This document shows positions 18,172 to 27,518 of a DNA stretch of 55,282 nucleotides, one piece after another. Source of the stretch: JACDAE01 sp963717195 (GTDB taxonomy: Bacteria > Chloroflexota > Ktedonobacteria > Ktedonobacterales > Ktedonobacteraceae). A model generated the notes under the pieces. The model was given only the letters and a program-made list of their open reading frames with translations. It made no database searches and was not told the origin of the DNA. Position numbers and translations under genes: made by a program. Location: positions 1 through 55,282 of the forward strand of contig CAVQVR010000005.1 of assembly GCA_963717195.1 (NCBI GenBank), given 5' to 3'. Each line of letters starts with the position of its first letter. Position 1 is the first letter of the stretch.

Positions 18172-19269
18172 ATGGTTAATTCAATTACAGTAAAAGACGT
18201 TGCCCGCCAGGCCAGCGTCTCAGTGGGAACGGTATCGCGCGTATTCAATAACCATAGTAACGTTTCAAAAGAGATACGAGACCGCGTGCTCAAGGCAGCT
18301 GTCGACCTCGGGTACAATAGATCGGTTGCGAAAGATCCCCCGACAACTGGCTCGCGCTTGATCAAAGAGATTGGCTTCTTATTTTATTCTCCTCTACATA
18401 ATGTTACAGCCATGAATAATCCATTCTGGCCCTATATCCTGGATGGAGTCGAGCGCGAAGCACGCCAATCGCATATGAAAGTGATCTATCAAGATATTGG
18501 AGAAGCGAGGGAGATACCTCAAGGATTGCTTGCAGGGATCCAGGCAATGAAACTGGGTGGCATTCTGCTGGTCGGACCAGCCGATCAGGATACAGTTCAC
18601 CTTTTAAAGCGCCTCAATATTCCTATTGTGCTCATCGCTAATTATGTACCGGGTCTTTCCGTCGACTCGGTTGTGTGCGATGAGTTGGAGGGGTCGCTCA
18701 TGGTAATGAACTATCTTATTAAACATGGGCATCGCCAGATAGCCTTTATCGATGGTTCTGTTCTGCGGGGCCCAAATTCGATCAGCAAGTTCTATGGGGT
18801 CGAACGGCGGCGGATTGGCTATCATGCAGCTTTAATCGATGCAGGTTTTCCTGTAGTGCCTGAGCTTATTGAGAGTGGTGATCTTGGTGCTACTGGCGGT
18901 TACCAGGCGTGTCAACGCTTGCTTGGGCATAACGCACCATTCACGGCCCTTTTCTGTGTCAATGATGAAACAGCTATCGGAGCAATGCAGGCCCTGCGCG
19001 AGGCTGGTCGTCGCATTCCCGAAGACGTCTCGGTTATTGGCTTTGATGATGTTGCGATGGCGGCACATCTGACTCCAGCCCTTACGACTATACGCGTTAA
19101 CAAAGAAGCATTGGGAGCTATTGCGGTCAAGCAACTCCTGGAACGCGTGACGGAGCCTTCGGGGATGAGTACCTCTACTGTTTTGGAAGTGGAGTTGATT
19201 GAGCGCGCTTCGGTAATTAGTCTTGCTTCTGTATCCTCTCGGGTGATAATGGGCAATGGGACAACGTAG
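18172..19269 (+). CDS. LacI-family transcriptional regulator
   Basis: 365 residues from the ATG at 18172, which has GAAGGA ten bases upstream; a TTG two codons earlier is possible. The N-terminal helix-turn-helix is typical (TVKDVARQASVSVGTVSRVFNN) with the hinge LGYNRS. The rest is the periplasmic-binding-protein-like effector domain (GILLVGPAD, HRQIAFIDGS, ALFCVNDETAIGAMQALREAGRRIPED, VIGFDD). Such proteins usually bind a sugar or nucleoside and repress a transport or sugar-use operon. No such operon is adjacent, so the target is not evident. The upstream region holds the DnaA-box cluster. Confidence 0.93.
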   Translation: MVNSITVKDVARQASVSVGTVSRVFNNHSNVSKEIRDRVLKAAVDLGYNRSVAKDPPTTGSRLIKEIGFLFYSPLHNVTAMNNPFWPYILDGVEREARQSHMKVIYQDIGEAREIPQGLLAGIQAMKLGGILLVGPADQDTVHLLKRLNIPIVLIANYVPGLSVDSVVCDELEGSLMVMNYLIKHGHRQIAFIDGSVLRGPNSISKFYGVERRRIGYHAALIDAGFPVVPELIESGDLGATGGYQACQRLLGHNAPFTALFCVNDETAIGAMQALREAGRRIPEDVSVIGFDDVAMAAHLTPALTTIRVNKEALGAIAVKQLLERVTEPSGMSTSTVLEVELIERASVISLASVSSRVIMGNGTT

Positions 19270-19294
19270 GCGGCGGCACGGGTACGATGAATCG

Positions 19295-19320
19295 CACGGG
19301 CTTGTAAACGGCGCCCCTAC
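19295..19320. repeat. Single arm of the GTAGGGGC repeat family
   Basis: CACGGGCTTGTAAACGGCGC then CCCTAC, 25 bases past the LacI-type stop. The stop region itself (CGTAGGCGGCGGCACGGG) looks like a diverged opposite arm. Confidence 0.6.
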
Positions 19321-19406
19321 ACCATTGGGGACATGGTTGCGAAGAGTGCGGTATACTCTTATAAATCGTGCCCCCAAAATAATCCTCCTACCCTCAGGTT
19401 AAACCA

Positions 19407-20525
19407 TTATGATGCAAGTGGGACGGGTAAAGCCGGGATATGCTGACACTTAGACTCATTTGTACAGGCAGCGATACCCGCACTCCATATTATGTCGCCA
19501 CTAGCATAAACGTTCATATCTTTTACTGACGTGGACTTTGGAAAACGAAGAGTGGTTAATTTAGGTTGACCATCACAGGTTGGTAGTGGAAGATTTCCAA
19601 CATCAGGAGAGAGTTGTATATGGCTCTTTCCACTTCCAAAGCAGATCGTTAAGATGCTCCAGGTCTGGGCTGACATATGTTCTCCCCCTCTCGATATAGC
19701 TACTTGAACCATCGTTGGAGAAGATTGGGGAAACCATTCACCACCTTGTCCGTTCCTGGTAAATTCTATTCCACCACCTGAAACTGTTCCTCCCACCATT
19801 TTCCACTCAGCCCCTAAGTGAAATGTTGGTTGATGTATTGCCTCTAAGAGATGCAATTGCCAAGAGGTTGTAGCATGAGCCGTCACTTTGATGGTTTGTA
19901 TTACAGTCGTAGAACTTTCGTTATATAAAAAAGAAGTTGGTTGGCTAAGAGTTAGAAGAGGATATTGACAACTGTCAGTGTCCTGCTGATCTTCAGTGTC
20001 CACACCCGCCATAGTAATGTTCACCGCGCCATCACCAGTGCAGGTGATAGAGGTAGCCCAGATTGAGGGAAGCGAACGTTTAAGGCCAGTAAGTGTACTA
20101 TTGCCTTTTCCACTATAGACAGCTACCTGTTGCCATCCTGGACGAAGCAAGGATGATGAGGTTTTCCCCCCTAAGCTAGCATGGCTGATTGTAAGGACAA
20201 TGGCAAAAGCACCAGTAATTACGGCAACGAGCAGTACTGCAACGAGTTGTAATATGCGTTGGGACAACGAAGCTCTACTTCTCCATGTCGGATGAGCATG
20301 ATATAAAGGTGAACGTGGCCTCTGCCTTTCATGCGGTAATTCTGTGATATTTATTAAAGAATCAATAACAGGCAATGACTCTTTGCTGTTTCTTAGCAAG
20401 CGCTCTCGTATATGGGTCAGAGATTGCATATCGTCCAACTTTGTATTGTAAAGATAACGTAGATGTTGCGTTAACTGGTTATCTAACTCATTGGTTTCTT
20501 TGGATAGCATTTTGTCGTCTGACAT
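19407..20525 (-). CDS. Single-pass membrane protein paired with an ECF sigma factor (anti-sigma-like)
   Basis: About 372 residues. The N-terminal ~90 residues are cytosolic and helical (LTQHLRYLYNTKLDDMQSL). One membrane segment follows (RILQLVAVLLVAVITGAFAIVLTI). Then comes a large extracellular domain rich in Ser, Thr and Gly with several cysteines. It sits right behind an ECF sigma gene, whose stop lies 20 bases upstream of this start. This is the usual arrangement for a membrane anti-sigma factor, but no ZAS motif is visible, so the role is inferred from layout. The start at 20525 (MSDDKML) is fixed by GGAGG eight bases before it; an earlier in-frame ATG would overlap the sigma gene. Probably co-transcribed with it. 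Confidence 0.75.
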   Translation of the reverse strand: MSDDKMLSKETNELDNQLTQHLRYLYNTKLDDMQSLTHIRERLLRNSKESLPVIDSLINITELPHERQRPRSPLYHAHPTWRSRASLSQRILQLVAVLLVAVITGAFAIVLTISHASLGGKTSSSLLRPGWQQVAVYSGKGNSTLTGLKRSLPSIWATSITCTGDGAVNITMAGVDTEDQQDTDSCQYPLLTLSQPTSFLYNESSTTVIQTIKVTAHATTSWQLHLLEAIHQPTFHLGAEWKMVGGTVSGGGIEFTRNGQGGEWFPQSSPTMVQVAISRGGEHMSAQTWSILTICFGSGKSHIQLSPDVGNLPLPTCDGQPKLTTLRFPKSTSVKDMNVYASGDIIWSAGIAACTNESKCQHIPALPVPLAS

Positions 20526-20545
20526 AATTTTCCCTCCCATTTTAG

Positions 20546-21088
20546 CTACTGACGGCATGTATTTCGCAAAAGTGCTACAGTGCGCGATAATAGCGTACGA
20601 ACGGCACCTTCTCGCTTCTGGAGTAGAATTGCAATCTCTGCAAAAGGCAATTCATGGCCGAAGCGTAAGCGTAGAACCTGTTGTTGCAAAGGGGACAACG
20701 CAATGATGGATGCCGCAAGTTGTTCAAGCAACTCTTGCTTTATCACAATGTGCTCGGGAGCATATATGTCATCTTCATAGATCTTCTCTGCAACCGTATT
20801 GAGCGCCACGGTCGGATGACGTATCCATCTGCGATAGGAATCAACAATCTTGTTATGAGCGACACGGCGTAACCAGGCTAGCTGTTCGCTATCCGACAAA
20901 GCTGTAAGGTTATCATGTTCTAAAGCAGCCATAAACGCTTCTAATGTAATATCTTCGGCATCTTCACGCGAAGAAGTGTGTAAGCAGGCATAAGAGAAGA
21001 CGGCCTGTCCGTAACGATCAAATAGGGTTGCATCATCATTTGCATATCGTTCTTCTTCCTGAAATTGCTTCTGTGACAGATCAGTCAT
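20546..21088 (-). CDS. ECF-type RNA polymerase sigma factor
   Basis: 180 residues with sigma region 2 (about 22-95: LFDRYGQAVFSYACLHTSSREDAEDITLEAFMAAL, then WLRRVAHNKIVDSYRR) and region 4 (LSPLQQQVLRLRFGHELPFAEIAILLQKREGAVRTLLSRTVALLR). Region 3 is absent, as is typical of ECF factors. AAGGA lies seven bases upstream of the ATG. It directs polymerase to its own promoter set and is probably held by the membrane protein encoded next. Confidence 0.92.
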   Translation of the reverse strand: MTDLSQKQFQEEERYANDDATLFDRYGQAVFSYACLHTSSREDAEDITLEAFMAALEHDNLTALSDSEQLAWLRRVAHNKIVDSYRRWIRHPTVALNTVAEKIYEDDIYAPEHIVIKQELLEQLAASIIALSPLQQQVLRLRFGHELPFAEIAILLQKREGAVRTLLSRTVALLRNTCRQ

Positions 21089-21169
21089 ATCAGCATCCTT
21101 TGCATAGTGTGAACTTCACATAGTTATCGTTGGTGAGGGCAAACTGTTACAGAGGCAATAAGAATATAT

Positions 21170-21856
21170 CTACTGGCCTTCACTCAGCCTTGTACCAACC
21201 AATCCAATAATAGACATCACCAGCAAAGTAGCAGCAGTAACGAGAAACGTGAGCGAGGTACCGATGTAGGGCATCAGCACGAGTACGGGGAGAAAGGTGC
21301 CCAGGATGCTGCCAGCGGTGGAGATTGCGTAGAGCATACCGGCTGTCCGTCCTGACTTGCCCACTTGCTCCACGCGCAGGCGAATGGCGAATGGAGAGAC
21401 ACAGCCAAGCAGAATCATGGGCAGGGAAAAGAGTACGAGAATCGAGATCAATGAGCCGTAAAATACGTCTAAATCGTTGCCAACAAAGGCGAATAATGCC
21501 CAGTGCATGATAGGTTGGGCAATGAAGGGTATCGGAGCAATCAACAGTGAAGCGATACCAGTTACGATGTAGAAGACCTGGGAGTGTGGATAGCGATCTG
21601 CCAGCAATCCGCCGCCATAATAGCCGAGAGTCAGGTAGAGAAGAATGAGGCCAATCAGGTTCGACCATACAAAGAGCGAGGAACCGAAATATGGCGCGAG
21701 CAGACGCGAGGCTGCCATCTCAAGAGAGAGCGAGGCTGCACCCGCGACAAACACCTGTAGAATCAAGAACCAGCTTTGAAATTTGGAAGCGGGCTGAAAG
21801 GAATTTTTATTATCGTTGGCTTGCGTCTTCTCTGAGCCGGAGGTGGCGGTGGACAT
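21170..21856 (-). CDS. Polytopic membrane protein, N-terminal half of fused MFS/spermidine-synthase type
   Basis: 228 residues with about six or seven membrane segments: FLILQVFVAGAASLSLEMAASRLLAPYFG, LIGLILLYLTLGYYGGGLLADR, VFYIVTGIASLLIAPIPF, ISILVLFSLPMILLGCVSPFAIRL, GMLYAISTAGSILGTFLPVL and others. The ExxASRLLAPYFG and LGYYGGGxLADR segments are typical of the membrane half of spermidine-synthase-like fusion proteins found in Chloroflexi. The soluble methyltransferase-like half is missing, and no aminopropyltransferase lies next to it. It may be a stand-alone half, with its partner elsewhere. The frame ends cleanly with no sign of a lost continuation. Confidence 0.8.
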   Translation of the reverse strand: MSTATSGSEKTQANDNKNSFQPASKFQSWFLILQVFVAGAASLSLEMAASRLLAPYFGSSLFVWSNLIGLILLYLTLGYYGGGLLADRYPHSQVFYIVTGIASLLIAPIPFIAQPIMHWALFAFVGNDLDVFYGSLISILVLFSLPMILLGCVSPFAIRLRVEQVGKSGRTAGMLYAISTAGSILGTFLPVLVLMPYIGTSLTFLVTAATLLVMSIIGLVGTRLSEGQ

Positions 21857-21891
21857 ACCGGGAAACTCTCTTTCGTTAAACGCTATTTTTG

Positions 21892-24036
21892 TTATTGTCG
21901 CATATCTAGCGGTACAAAGCGAGCGAGCACTTGCGATTGTATCTTCACGGCCTCCTGACGCATATAAAGATAGCTATCGTGCCCCATTCTTTGTTCAAGT
22001 GCAAGCATGAATGTCTCTAAGGAGACCACAGTCTGGTCCTGCAATCCCTGGCGAATATGCAGAGCAATCAGCAAAAGCGCAACGCCCTCAAGATGCTCAC
22101 CTTGCTCATACAGCAGCATACCAAGATTGGTCAAAATCATGCCCTTGTTGTGCTGCACTGGCAAGGTAGAGGCCTGGCGCAACGCTTCAAGATAATATTG
22201 ATGCGCCTGGCGATACTCTTTTTTACTCTGATAGAGCAGGCCCAGATTATGCAACAAAATACAGCGCAATCGGGGCTCCTTCTCCTCTTGAATGAGCGCT
22301 AGAGCCTGTTCAAAATTTGACCGGGCCAGCTCATATTCGCCCCGGATACGATACAACTCCCCTTGATTAATGAGGATCGTCGCCTCACCCTGGCGATCAC
22401 CAATCTGGCGTTGAATAGATAAGGCCTGCTCAAAATAGGATTGACTCTGCTGATACTCGCCCATACGACCATAAAGCATACCTACATGGCTATAAACAAG
22501 CACTTCGTCGCGGCGTACCAGCATACCAAAGGGAGGAAGCAGACCGGTATAGAGCCCGATCAGCGTATTCCAGGCTCCCCACTGCACCATACTCTCGTGC
22601 AATTCTTCTTCAAACAAGAGATCGCAGGCGCGTTGCCAGTAGCCACCCAGGCAAAGATGACGAATTGCAGAGACAATGGGCTGAACATCTTGCAGACTCT
22701 TGCGCTGTGTTCGTAAGGGATAAGTTATACGTGCAACCTGCAAATAATACTCAGCCGCTTGCAAGTGCCCGGCAGCAAGCGCAACTTGCAATGCCTCAGG
22801 GCTGTTAGGAGATAGCTTCGATGAGATATCTATGCCTAAAGACAAAAAATCTTCAGTACGACGCTTATCTGCAAGATAGTTTTCCAGCATATACTGACGC
22901 AACATGGAATGCAATATGTAACAAGGCGTACCAGTTGCATTCAATGATGATTGAACGAGAGAAAGTCCTATCAAAACAGCTATTTCGCGTTCAAAAGCCA
23001 CACCAGGAGTCTTACCACCATCTTGAAATCTTTCCCCCATCAAGGCCATAATAATACCTTGCAGAGGAACAGGCTCGTTAAAGAGACCAAGGGTGCGCAT
23101 CAACGCGTATTGAAGAGGATTAAGATATTGACACACGCTGTTAATCAGTTGAAACGTCACCTCGCCGGACCAGAAAGGCTGATAATCAGGTGAATTGAGG
23201 AGGTAGCTCAGTGAGATGCCACTGAGGGAAACAAGGGCATTGAATAAGATCAGGGCAAAGACGTGACCGGCGCAACGTTGCCAGACAAGCGAGAGTTCTT
23301 CAGGAGAACCTTGTACGCTTCGTCGTTGCAGCAACGCAACACCTTCAGGAATACTCATACGCGAGACGAGGCAGGAACGAACGCGTGTTGTCTCCATCTC
23401 TTCGTTATAGGGAGAACTATAACCAGTCAGCAGAAAACGACTGGAACCAAGATCGGTCTGCAACATCTCCAGGAAGAGGGCGAGGGCTCCACGCCCGGCC
23501 ACGCCCTGAGAAACTTCTGGATGCAGGAGCGACTCGAACTGATCCAACACAATGAGGGCATTTTCCTGCGGACGCCGCAGCGCCTGTAAGAGTACTCCAG
23601 CTTGCTGATCAGGCTTCAGCAGAAAAAAGCCAGAGGTCGGCATATTCAGACCCGCAATGATGGCGGCAAATAGATCGGGTAGCGTTGTATACGTGCCGAT
23701 GCCCAACCATATCAGATGATGAGGAGCTGGTAGGCCCTGCTCCTTCGATAGCAGAAGACGATTATATAACAGAGCTGCTAAGGTCGACTTCCCTGCCCCT
23801 GGATTGCCTATCAATATTACCGCGCTCGTCTGGGCATCACTTAACATACGCTGGATAGTGTTGACCTCATCTGCACGCTGCATAATAGTCAGAGGGTCGG
23901 TCGGTGGCGGCACAGCTGTATGTATGTCAAAGGCCAGATGATGCGATTGTTGTATACCAGGTGCCTTGTCGGCACCTTCATTTACGCTCTTCAATGAACG
24001 TTCTCCAGAGCTCTGATGCAGATCCCCCTTCAACAT
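21892..24036 (-). CDS. STAND-type ATPase with TPR repeats
   Basis: About 714 residues. The N-terminal part has a P-loop (ILIGNPGAGKSTLAALLYN) and a Walker B (NALIVLDQFESLL), with a sensor segment (SSRFLLTGYSS), as in NB-ARC/STAND ATPases. A helical winged region follows. The C-terminal ~230 residues are tetratricopeptide repeats (YSHVGMLYGRMGEYQQSQSYFEQAL, INQGELYRIRGEYELARSNFEQAL, LHNLGLLYQSKKEYRQAHQYYLEAL). Such proteins act as ligand-triggered switches. There is no N-terminal DNA-binding or effector domain, so the output is unknown. Start at 24036 (MLKGDLHQ) is preferred, with GGGAGG nine bases upstream. A longer in-frame version back to 24081 is less likely. Confidence 0.85.
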   Translation of the reverse strand: MLKGDLHQSSGERSLKSVNEGADKAPGIQQSHHLAFDIHTAVPPPTDPLTIMQRADEVNTIQRMLSDAQTSAVILIGNPGAGKSTLAALLYNRLLLSKEQGLPAPHHLIWLGIGTYTTLPDLFAAIIAGLNMPTSGFFLLKPDQQAGVLLQALRRPQENALIVLDQFESLLHPEVSQGVAGRGALALFLEMLQTDLGSSRFLLTGYSSPYNEEMETTRVRSCLVSRMSIPEGVALLQRRSVQGSPEELSLVWQRCAGHVFALILFNALVSLSGISLSYLLNSPDYQPFWSGEVTFQLINSVCQYLNPLQYALMRTLGLFNEPVPLQGIIMALMGERFQDGGKTPGVAFEREIAVLIGLSLVQSSLNATGTPCYILHSMLRQYMLENYLADKRRTEDFLSLGIDISSKLSPNSPEALQVALAAGHLQAAEYYLQVARITYPLRTQRKSLQDVQPIVSAIRHLCLGGYWQRACDLLFEEELHESMVQWGAWNTLIGLYTGLLPPFGMLVRRDEVLVYSHVGMLYGRMGEYQQSQSYFEQALSIQRQIGDRQGEATILINQGELYRIRGEYELARSNFEQALALIQEEKEPRLRCILLHNLGLLYQSKKEYRQAHQYYLEALRQASTLPVQHNKGMILTNLGMLLYEQGEHLEGVALLLIALHIRQGLQDQTVVSLETFMLALEQRMGHDSYLYMRQEAVKIQSQVLARFVPLDMRQ

Positions 24037-24303
24037 TGAGCAAATCCTCCCTGTCAGGATAAGTGTAAGCCAGTATAGCATACCTTATCAAGCAGTCGAG
24101 ATGCCAATATAGCCCGAATATGCTACGAGAGGATATTCTCGCGCTATAACCGTTTCTGCATTATTGTAACACACATGAGATAAAAACTGGTTACACTTTC
24201 TTTAGTAGAATTTTCTACTGTCAGAACCAACATTTTTTATTCATGCCTTATGAAATAGAGAACGCAAGGGGCTCAGTTTTTTTACCAGTTGATGATTAAT
24301 TGG

Positions 24304-25164
24304 TCAGAGGTCACGGCGCTGAAAACGCAAAGCTCCGATCACTGGCAATATAATACAGTAAAGCACGGCCCAGACAAAAATGCCTGGTGCGATAGGTTGA
24401 GTGGAGGTAAAGGGCGTGCTTAAATCCCGTAGTTGTCCCTGTCCAAGTTGGAAGACGAAGGATGGGATCAGGTAGTACGAGGCTCCATGCCAGAGGGCAT
24501 CGGTCGGAATAACCAGGTTAACGATCGTCGTAATATTCTGTGCCGTTTGACCTGGATTGGTTGTAATGAGCTGAATAAAGCTTACCAATGGGGCACCGAT
24601 AAACAGCATTATCGCAATGGCTCCATTAACAAGTGTCGGAACGCAGGCACTACCGAGCGAGGTAAGGGCCAGCAATACGAGGGTGCTCAGTTCGATCATA
24701 CCCAGTGCGGGGAGAGCCTCTTGAGGCCAGTAACCGGTCTGCAAGAAGATGATGCCCAGAAAGGTAAAAAATAGCATGGCGGTATACACGCACAATATCA
24801 GTGCATAGCCCAGCCATTTTCCGAGAATAATATCCGAGCGCCGCAAGGATTTAGAGACGGTCATAGCAAAGGTGCCTGCTTCGATCTCGCCGGAGGTCAT
24901 ACCAACCGTCAAGACGATAGTGAGCGCTCCACTGAGCAGGTAGACGGCCCATACCGATAAAATGCTAATAGAGAAACTTAATTCCAGCAAATTTAGCTGT
25001 GGGTCGGTCTGATAAGCGGCGCGCGCAACTTCTGATGTATAAACAGAGTTGAGCAGAAGCGCGAAAACACCTAATAGCAGGATATTCAAAAGCAGCATCG
25101 CAAACAATAGCCAGCGATGAAAGGCTTCCTGCAATGTAAAGCGAGCCATTAATAGTATTCCCAT
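24304..25164 (-). CDS. ABC-2 type transporter permease
   Basis: About 286 residues with six membrane segments: WLLFAMLLLNILLLGVFALLL; VWAVYLLSGALTIVLTVG; LILCVYTAMLFFTFLGIIFL; STLVLLALTSLGSACV; AIAIMLFIGAPLVSFI; IFVWAVLYCIILPVIGAL. The cytosolic GMTSGEIEAGTFAMTVSKSLRRSDIILGKWLG loop is the usual ABC-2 signature. It forms an exporter with the ATPase encoded just upstream (gap about 12 bases). Start at 25164 (MGILLMA) has AGGAG nine bases before it. Substrate unknown. Confidence 0.88.
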   Translation of the reverse strand: MGILLMARFTLQEAFHRWLLFAMLLLNILLLGVFALLLNSVYTSEVARAAYQTDPQLNLLELSFSISILSVWAVYLLSGALTIVLTVGMTSGEIEAGTFAMTVSKSLRRSDIILGKWLGYALILCVYTAMLFFTFLGIIFLQTGYWPQEALPALGMIELSTLVLLALTSLGSACVPTLVNGAIAIMLFIGAPLVSFIQLITTNPGQTAQNITTIVNLVIPTDALWHGASYYLIPSFVFQLGQGQLRDLSTPFTSTQPIAPGIFVWAVLYCIILPVIGALRFQRRDL

Positions 25165-25176
25165 TGTATGCATCTC

Positions 25177-26174
25177 CTAAAATATTATTTTTGATTTCAG
25201 GGCATCGATTGTGGAGAAAAAGAGTTGTTCGAGCGAGCGACGACGTGGAGCCAGGGAATAGAGGCGAGCTCCACAGGCATGAACGATATCGGCGATATCT
25301 GCTGCCTGTTCGTCGTTTTCGATCTCTGCCAGGAGGCAATTGGGATCGTCATTATCGCGCTGAACATCAACGGCGACATGCTTGAGTTGTTGCAGTAACT
25401 CCTCGCTTGCTGAGTTCACGCGTACCTCCAAAACCAGTTGATTGCCGAAAAGTTCGGCGGAGTTCCAACTTTTAGGATACGCCCCTGGTTGATAATTGCC
25501 ACACGATCACAAACAGCTTCTACATCGGCAAGCTGGTGTGAATTGAGAAAGATGCTGGTCCCTTCGGACTTCAGATACAACAAGAGATCGCGCATATCAC
25601 GCTGCCCGACCGGATCGAGCCCAGATACCAGTTCATCGAGGATAAGCAGATCGGGCTGGTTAAGCAGTGCCTGGGCCAGGCCTATGCGCTGTAACATACC
25701 TTTGGAAAAGGTACCGAGCTTCTGCTGTTCGCGTCCAGTCAGTCCGACCATTTCCAGAACCTCTTTGCAGCGTTTTGCCAATGCTTTGCCACGGAGGCCG
25801 TAGAGTTGGCCGTGGAACTCCAGGAAATCTGCGGCTTTGAGCCAACGATGAAAAGAGGGGAATTCCGGCAGATAACCAATATGTCGCCGTACTTCCCTAT
25901 CTCCAAGAGGCTCCCCCAATACATTTATCATGCCCTGCGTGGGAGCAACCAGCCCGGTAAGAATCTTTACCACAGTGCTTTTGCCCGCGCCATTTGGTCC
26001 GAGAAAGCCGAAAGCCTCGCCACGATACATGACGAAGCTGATATCATCGACCGCCAGAAGTCGAGAATAGATTTTACGTAAACTCCGCACTTCTATGGCG
26101 GGGGTTAGGGACCGTTCCCCTGCTACTCCCTGTGAGTGCACCTGGGATGTATGGGATGGGGGAGACGTTTGCAT
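25177..26174 (-). pseudogene. ABC transporter ATP-binding protein (frameshifted)
   Basis: The ATPase partner of the permease. Walker A GPNGAGKST is at 59-67, followed by a Q-loop in GYLPEFPSF, a signature variant FSKGMLQRI, Walker B LLILDEL and the His switch SHQLADVE. After GRILKVGTP (about 25454-25463) a one-base loss shifts the frame. The proper continuation, AELFGNQLVLEVRVNSASEE, is intact in the next frame to a stop at 25177 and includes the C-terminal regulatory domain. As given, the first piece ends at 25416. AGGAGGTGACC before the ATG is a strong ribosome site. The N-terminal ~25 residues are low complexity. Confidence 0.87.
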
Positions 26175-26199
26175 TGGTCACCTCCTGTTATGGGTTTGT

Positions 26200-26233
26200 T
26201 TGTGGTGGAACGAAAATTTTCGTTCCACCACAA
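26200..26233. promoter_or_regulatory. 34-bp perfect palindrome between two minus-strand genes
   Basis: The half-site TTGTGGTGGAACGAAAA is followed by its exact complement, centred on AAAATTTT. It sits 26 bases upstream of the ABC ATPase start and 43 bases beyond the end of the previous gene. It may be an operator for the exporter or a terminator for the gene before it. No T-run follows. Confidence 0.6.
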
Positions 26234-26256
26234 CATCAATAAGTTTATCAACACCT

Positions 26257-26276
26257 GGGCGCGATAAATCGGGCCT
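26257..26276. repeat. Truncated arm of the GTAGGGGC repeat family
   Basis: GGGCGCGATAAATCGGGCCT matches the arm of the copy at 29368-29502, but the terminal CCCTAC is missing. It abuts the 3' end of the anti-sigma-like gene. Confidence 0.55.
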
Positions 26277-27518
26277 TTATATTGAATTAGCGGCGGCTAG
26301 AAGCTGGGTTGTGTTGGTGGTGATACCACCCAGGGCGTAGATGATCCCCTTTGTCTGCCAGACGACCATGCTACCAGATGGGAAATCCTTGATGTTCTCC
26401 ACGGTCGTTGTTTTGTTGCTATCCAGCAAAACTCCGGATGTACCATTTACAGTAACGGAGTGCGCATCTATGCCTGCGGGAACAGGGAGTGGAATAGTGC
26501 CATTATTGAGGTTGATCTGTTTGAGTTGCGCGACAAGCGATGCTGGTAAACCAGGAAGTGAGAGCATAAAATCACGTAGTTGCTCAAGAGATGCGCTTCC
26601 CGTAGCTCGTATCACTGGACTGGGCAGTTCGACAGCTAAAAAGGGATTGCCGCCATGATAGCCATATTTGATCAGAACGCCAGCAGTTGTCGTAACATCG
26701 AACGTGGCACCATCAAGATTGGCAGGTATCTTTGCATTGCCATGTCCATTCTTCACGAGATAGGCATGCAGCTTCGATGAGCTAAAGGTGAATACGCCAT
26801 GCCCACCCTCAATCACGCTGAAAGATGGACTGTTAGCAACACCATCGGGTAGCTGACGAGGGAGCACAACGGAGAAATTGACGCTCTTTGCAGCCTGAGC
26901 CTGCGTGAGATCGTTGCGCATCTGGAAGCTGTTTGCTTGAAAATGCACGCTACCCAGATCATCTATTCTGGGAGCTGAGTATTGCGACAAAGCAGTTGCA
27001 TCCTGGTTTGTCACTTGCACAGGCTGGAAATGTTGCACACTGAAGAGCGACAAAAACTGGCTCGCCAGCGCACTTGTACCAGGTAGCAGCAAAATCACGA
27101 TTAATACAGCTGCGGCAGAAGCAGCAATCCAACTCTTACGTGAAGAGTACCATTTCTGTGTAGTAATCATTCTAGCGGGGAACACAGGCGTTGCAATCTT
27201 CCTGCCCTGAATTTTTTTCTCAGTGGTATGTAAAACGGCATGTGCCGGATCATTATTATGCATTTCTTCCCTCCCGATTATTTGATCTGTTAGCTTGAGA
27301 AGCATTTGTTGTGCAGCTGCGGCATCGGCGGCTCGCACGATAGTACGATCTTCATGCTGGTATACTGCGTTGACTTCCAGAAGCATGCGTTCCAGGCCAT
27401 GATCCTGTTGAGCATCGTCCAGTATGGCGATTATCGTTTCAGCATCGCTGCACTCAAGAGCGCTCATATAGCGCTGCAATGCCTGAACGCGATGCTGCAC
27501 AGATGGCAGCTCACTCAT
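26277..27518 (-). CDS. Single-pass membrane protein paired with a sigma-70 family factor (anti-sigma-like)
   Basis: 413 residues. A cytosolic helical part (about 1-125, MSELPSVQHRVQALQRYMSA) is followed by one membrane segment (SWIAASAAAVLIVILLLPGTSALA). An extracellular part of about 260 residues resembles DUF4367-type domains of anti-sigma proteins (VNFSVVLPRQLPDGVANSPSFSVIEGG, then LLDSNKTTTVENIKDFPSGSMVVWQTKGIIYALGG). It overlaps the sigma gene by four bases (ATGA), so the two are translated together. The anti-sigma role is inferred from layout. Its end abuts a repeat fragment. Confidence 0.8.
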   Translation of the reverse strand: MSELPSVQHRVQALQRYMSALECSDAETIIAILDDAQQDHGLERMLLEVNAVYQHEDRTIVRAADAAAAQQMLLKLTDQIIGREEMHNNDPAHAVLHTTEKKIQGRKIATPVFPARMITTQKWYSSRKSWIAASAAAVLIVILLLPGTSALASQFLSLFSVQHFQPVQVTNQDATALSQYSAPRIDDLGSVHFQANSFQMRNDLTQAQAAKSVNFSVVLPRQLPDGVANSPSFSVIEGGHGVFTFSSSKLHAYLVKNGHGNAKIPANLDGATFDVTTTAGVLIKYGYHGGNPFLAVELPSPVIRATGSASLEQLRDFMLSLPGLPASLVAQLKQINLNNGTIPLPVPAGIDAHSVTVNGTSGVLLDSNKTTTVENIKDFPSGSMVVWQTKGIIYALGGITTNTTQLLAAANSI

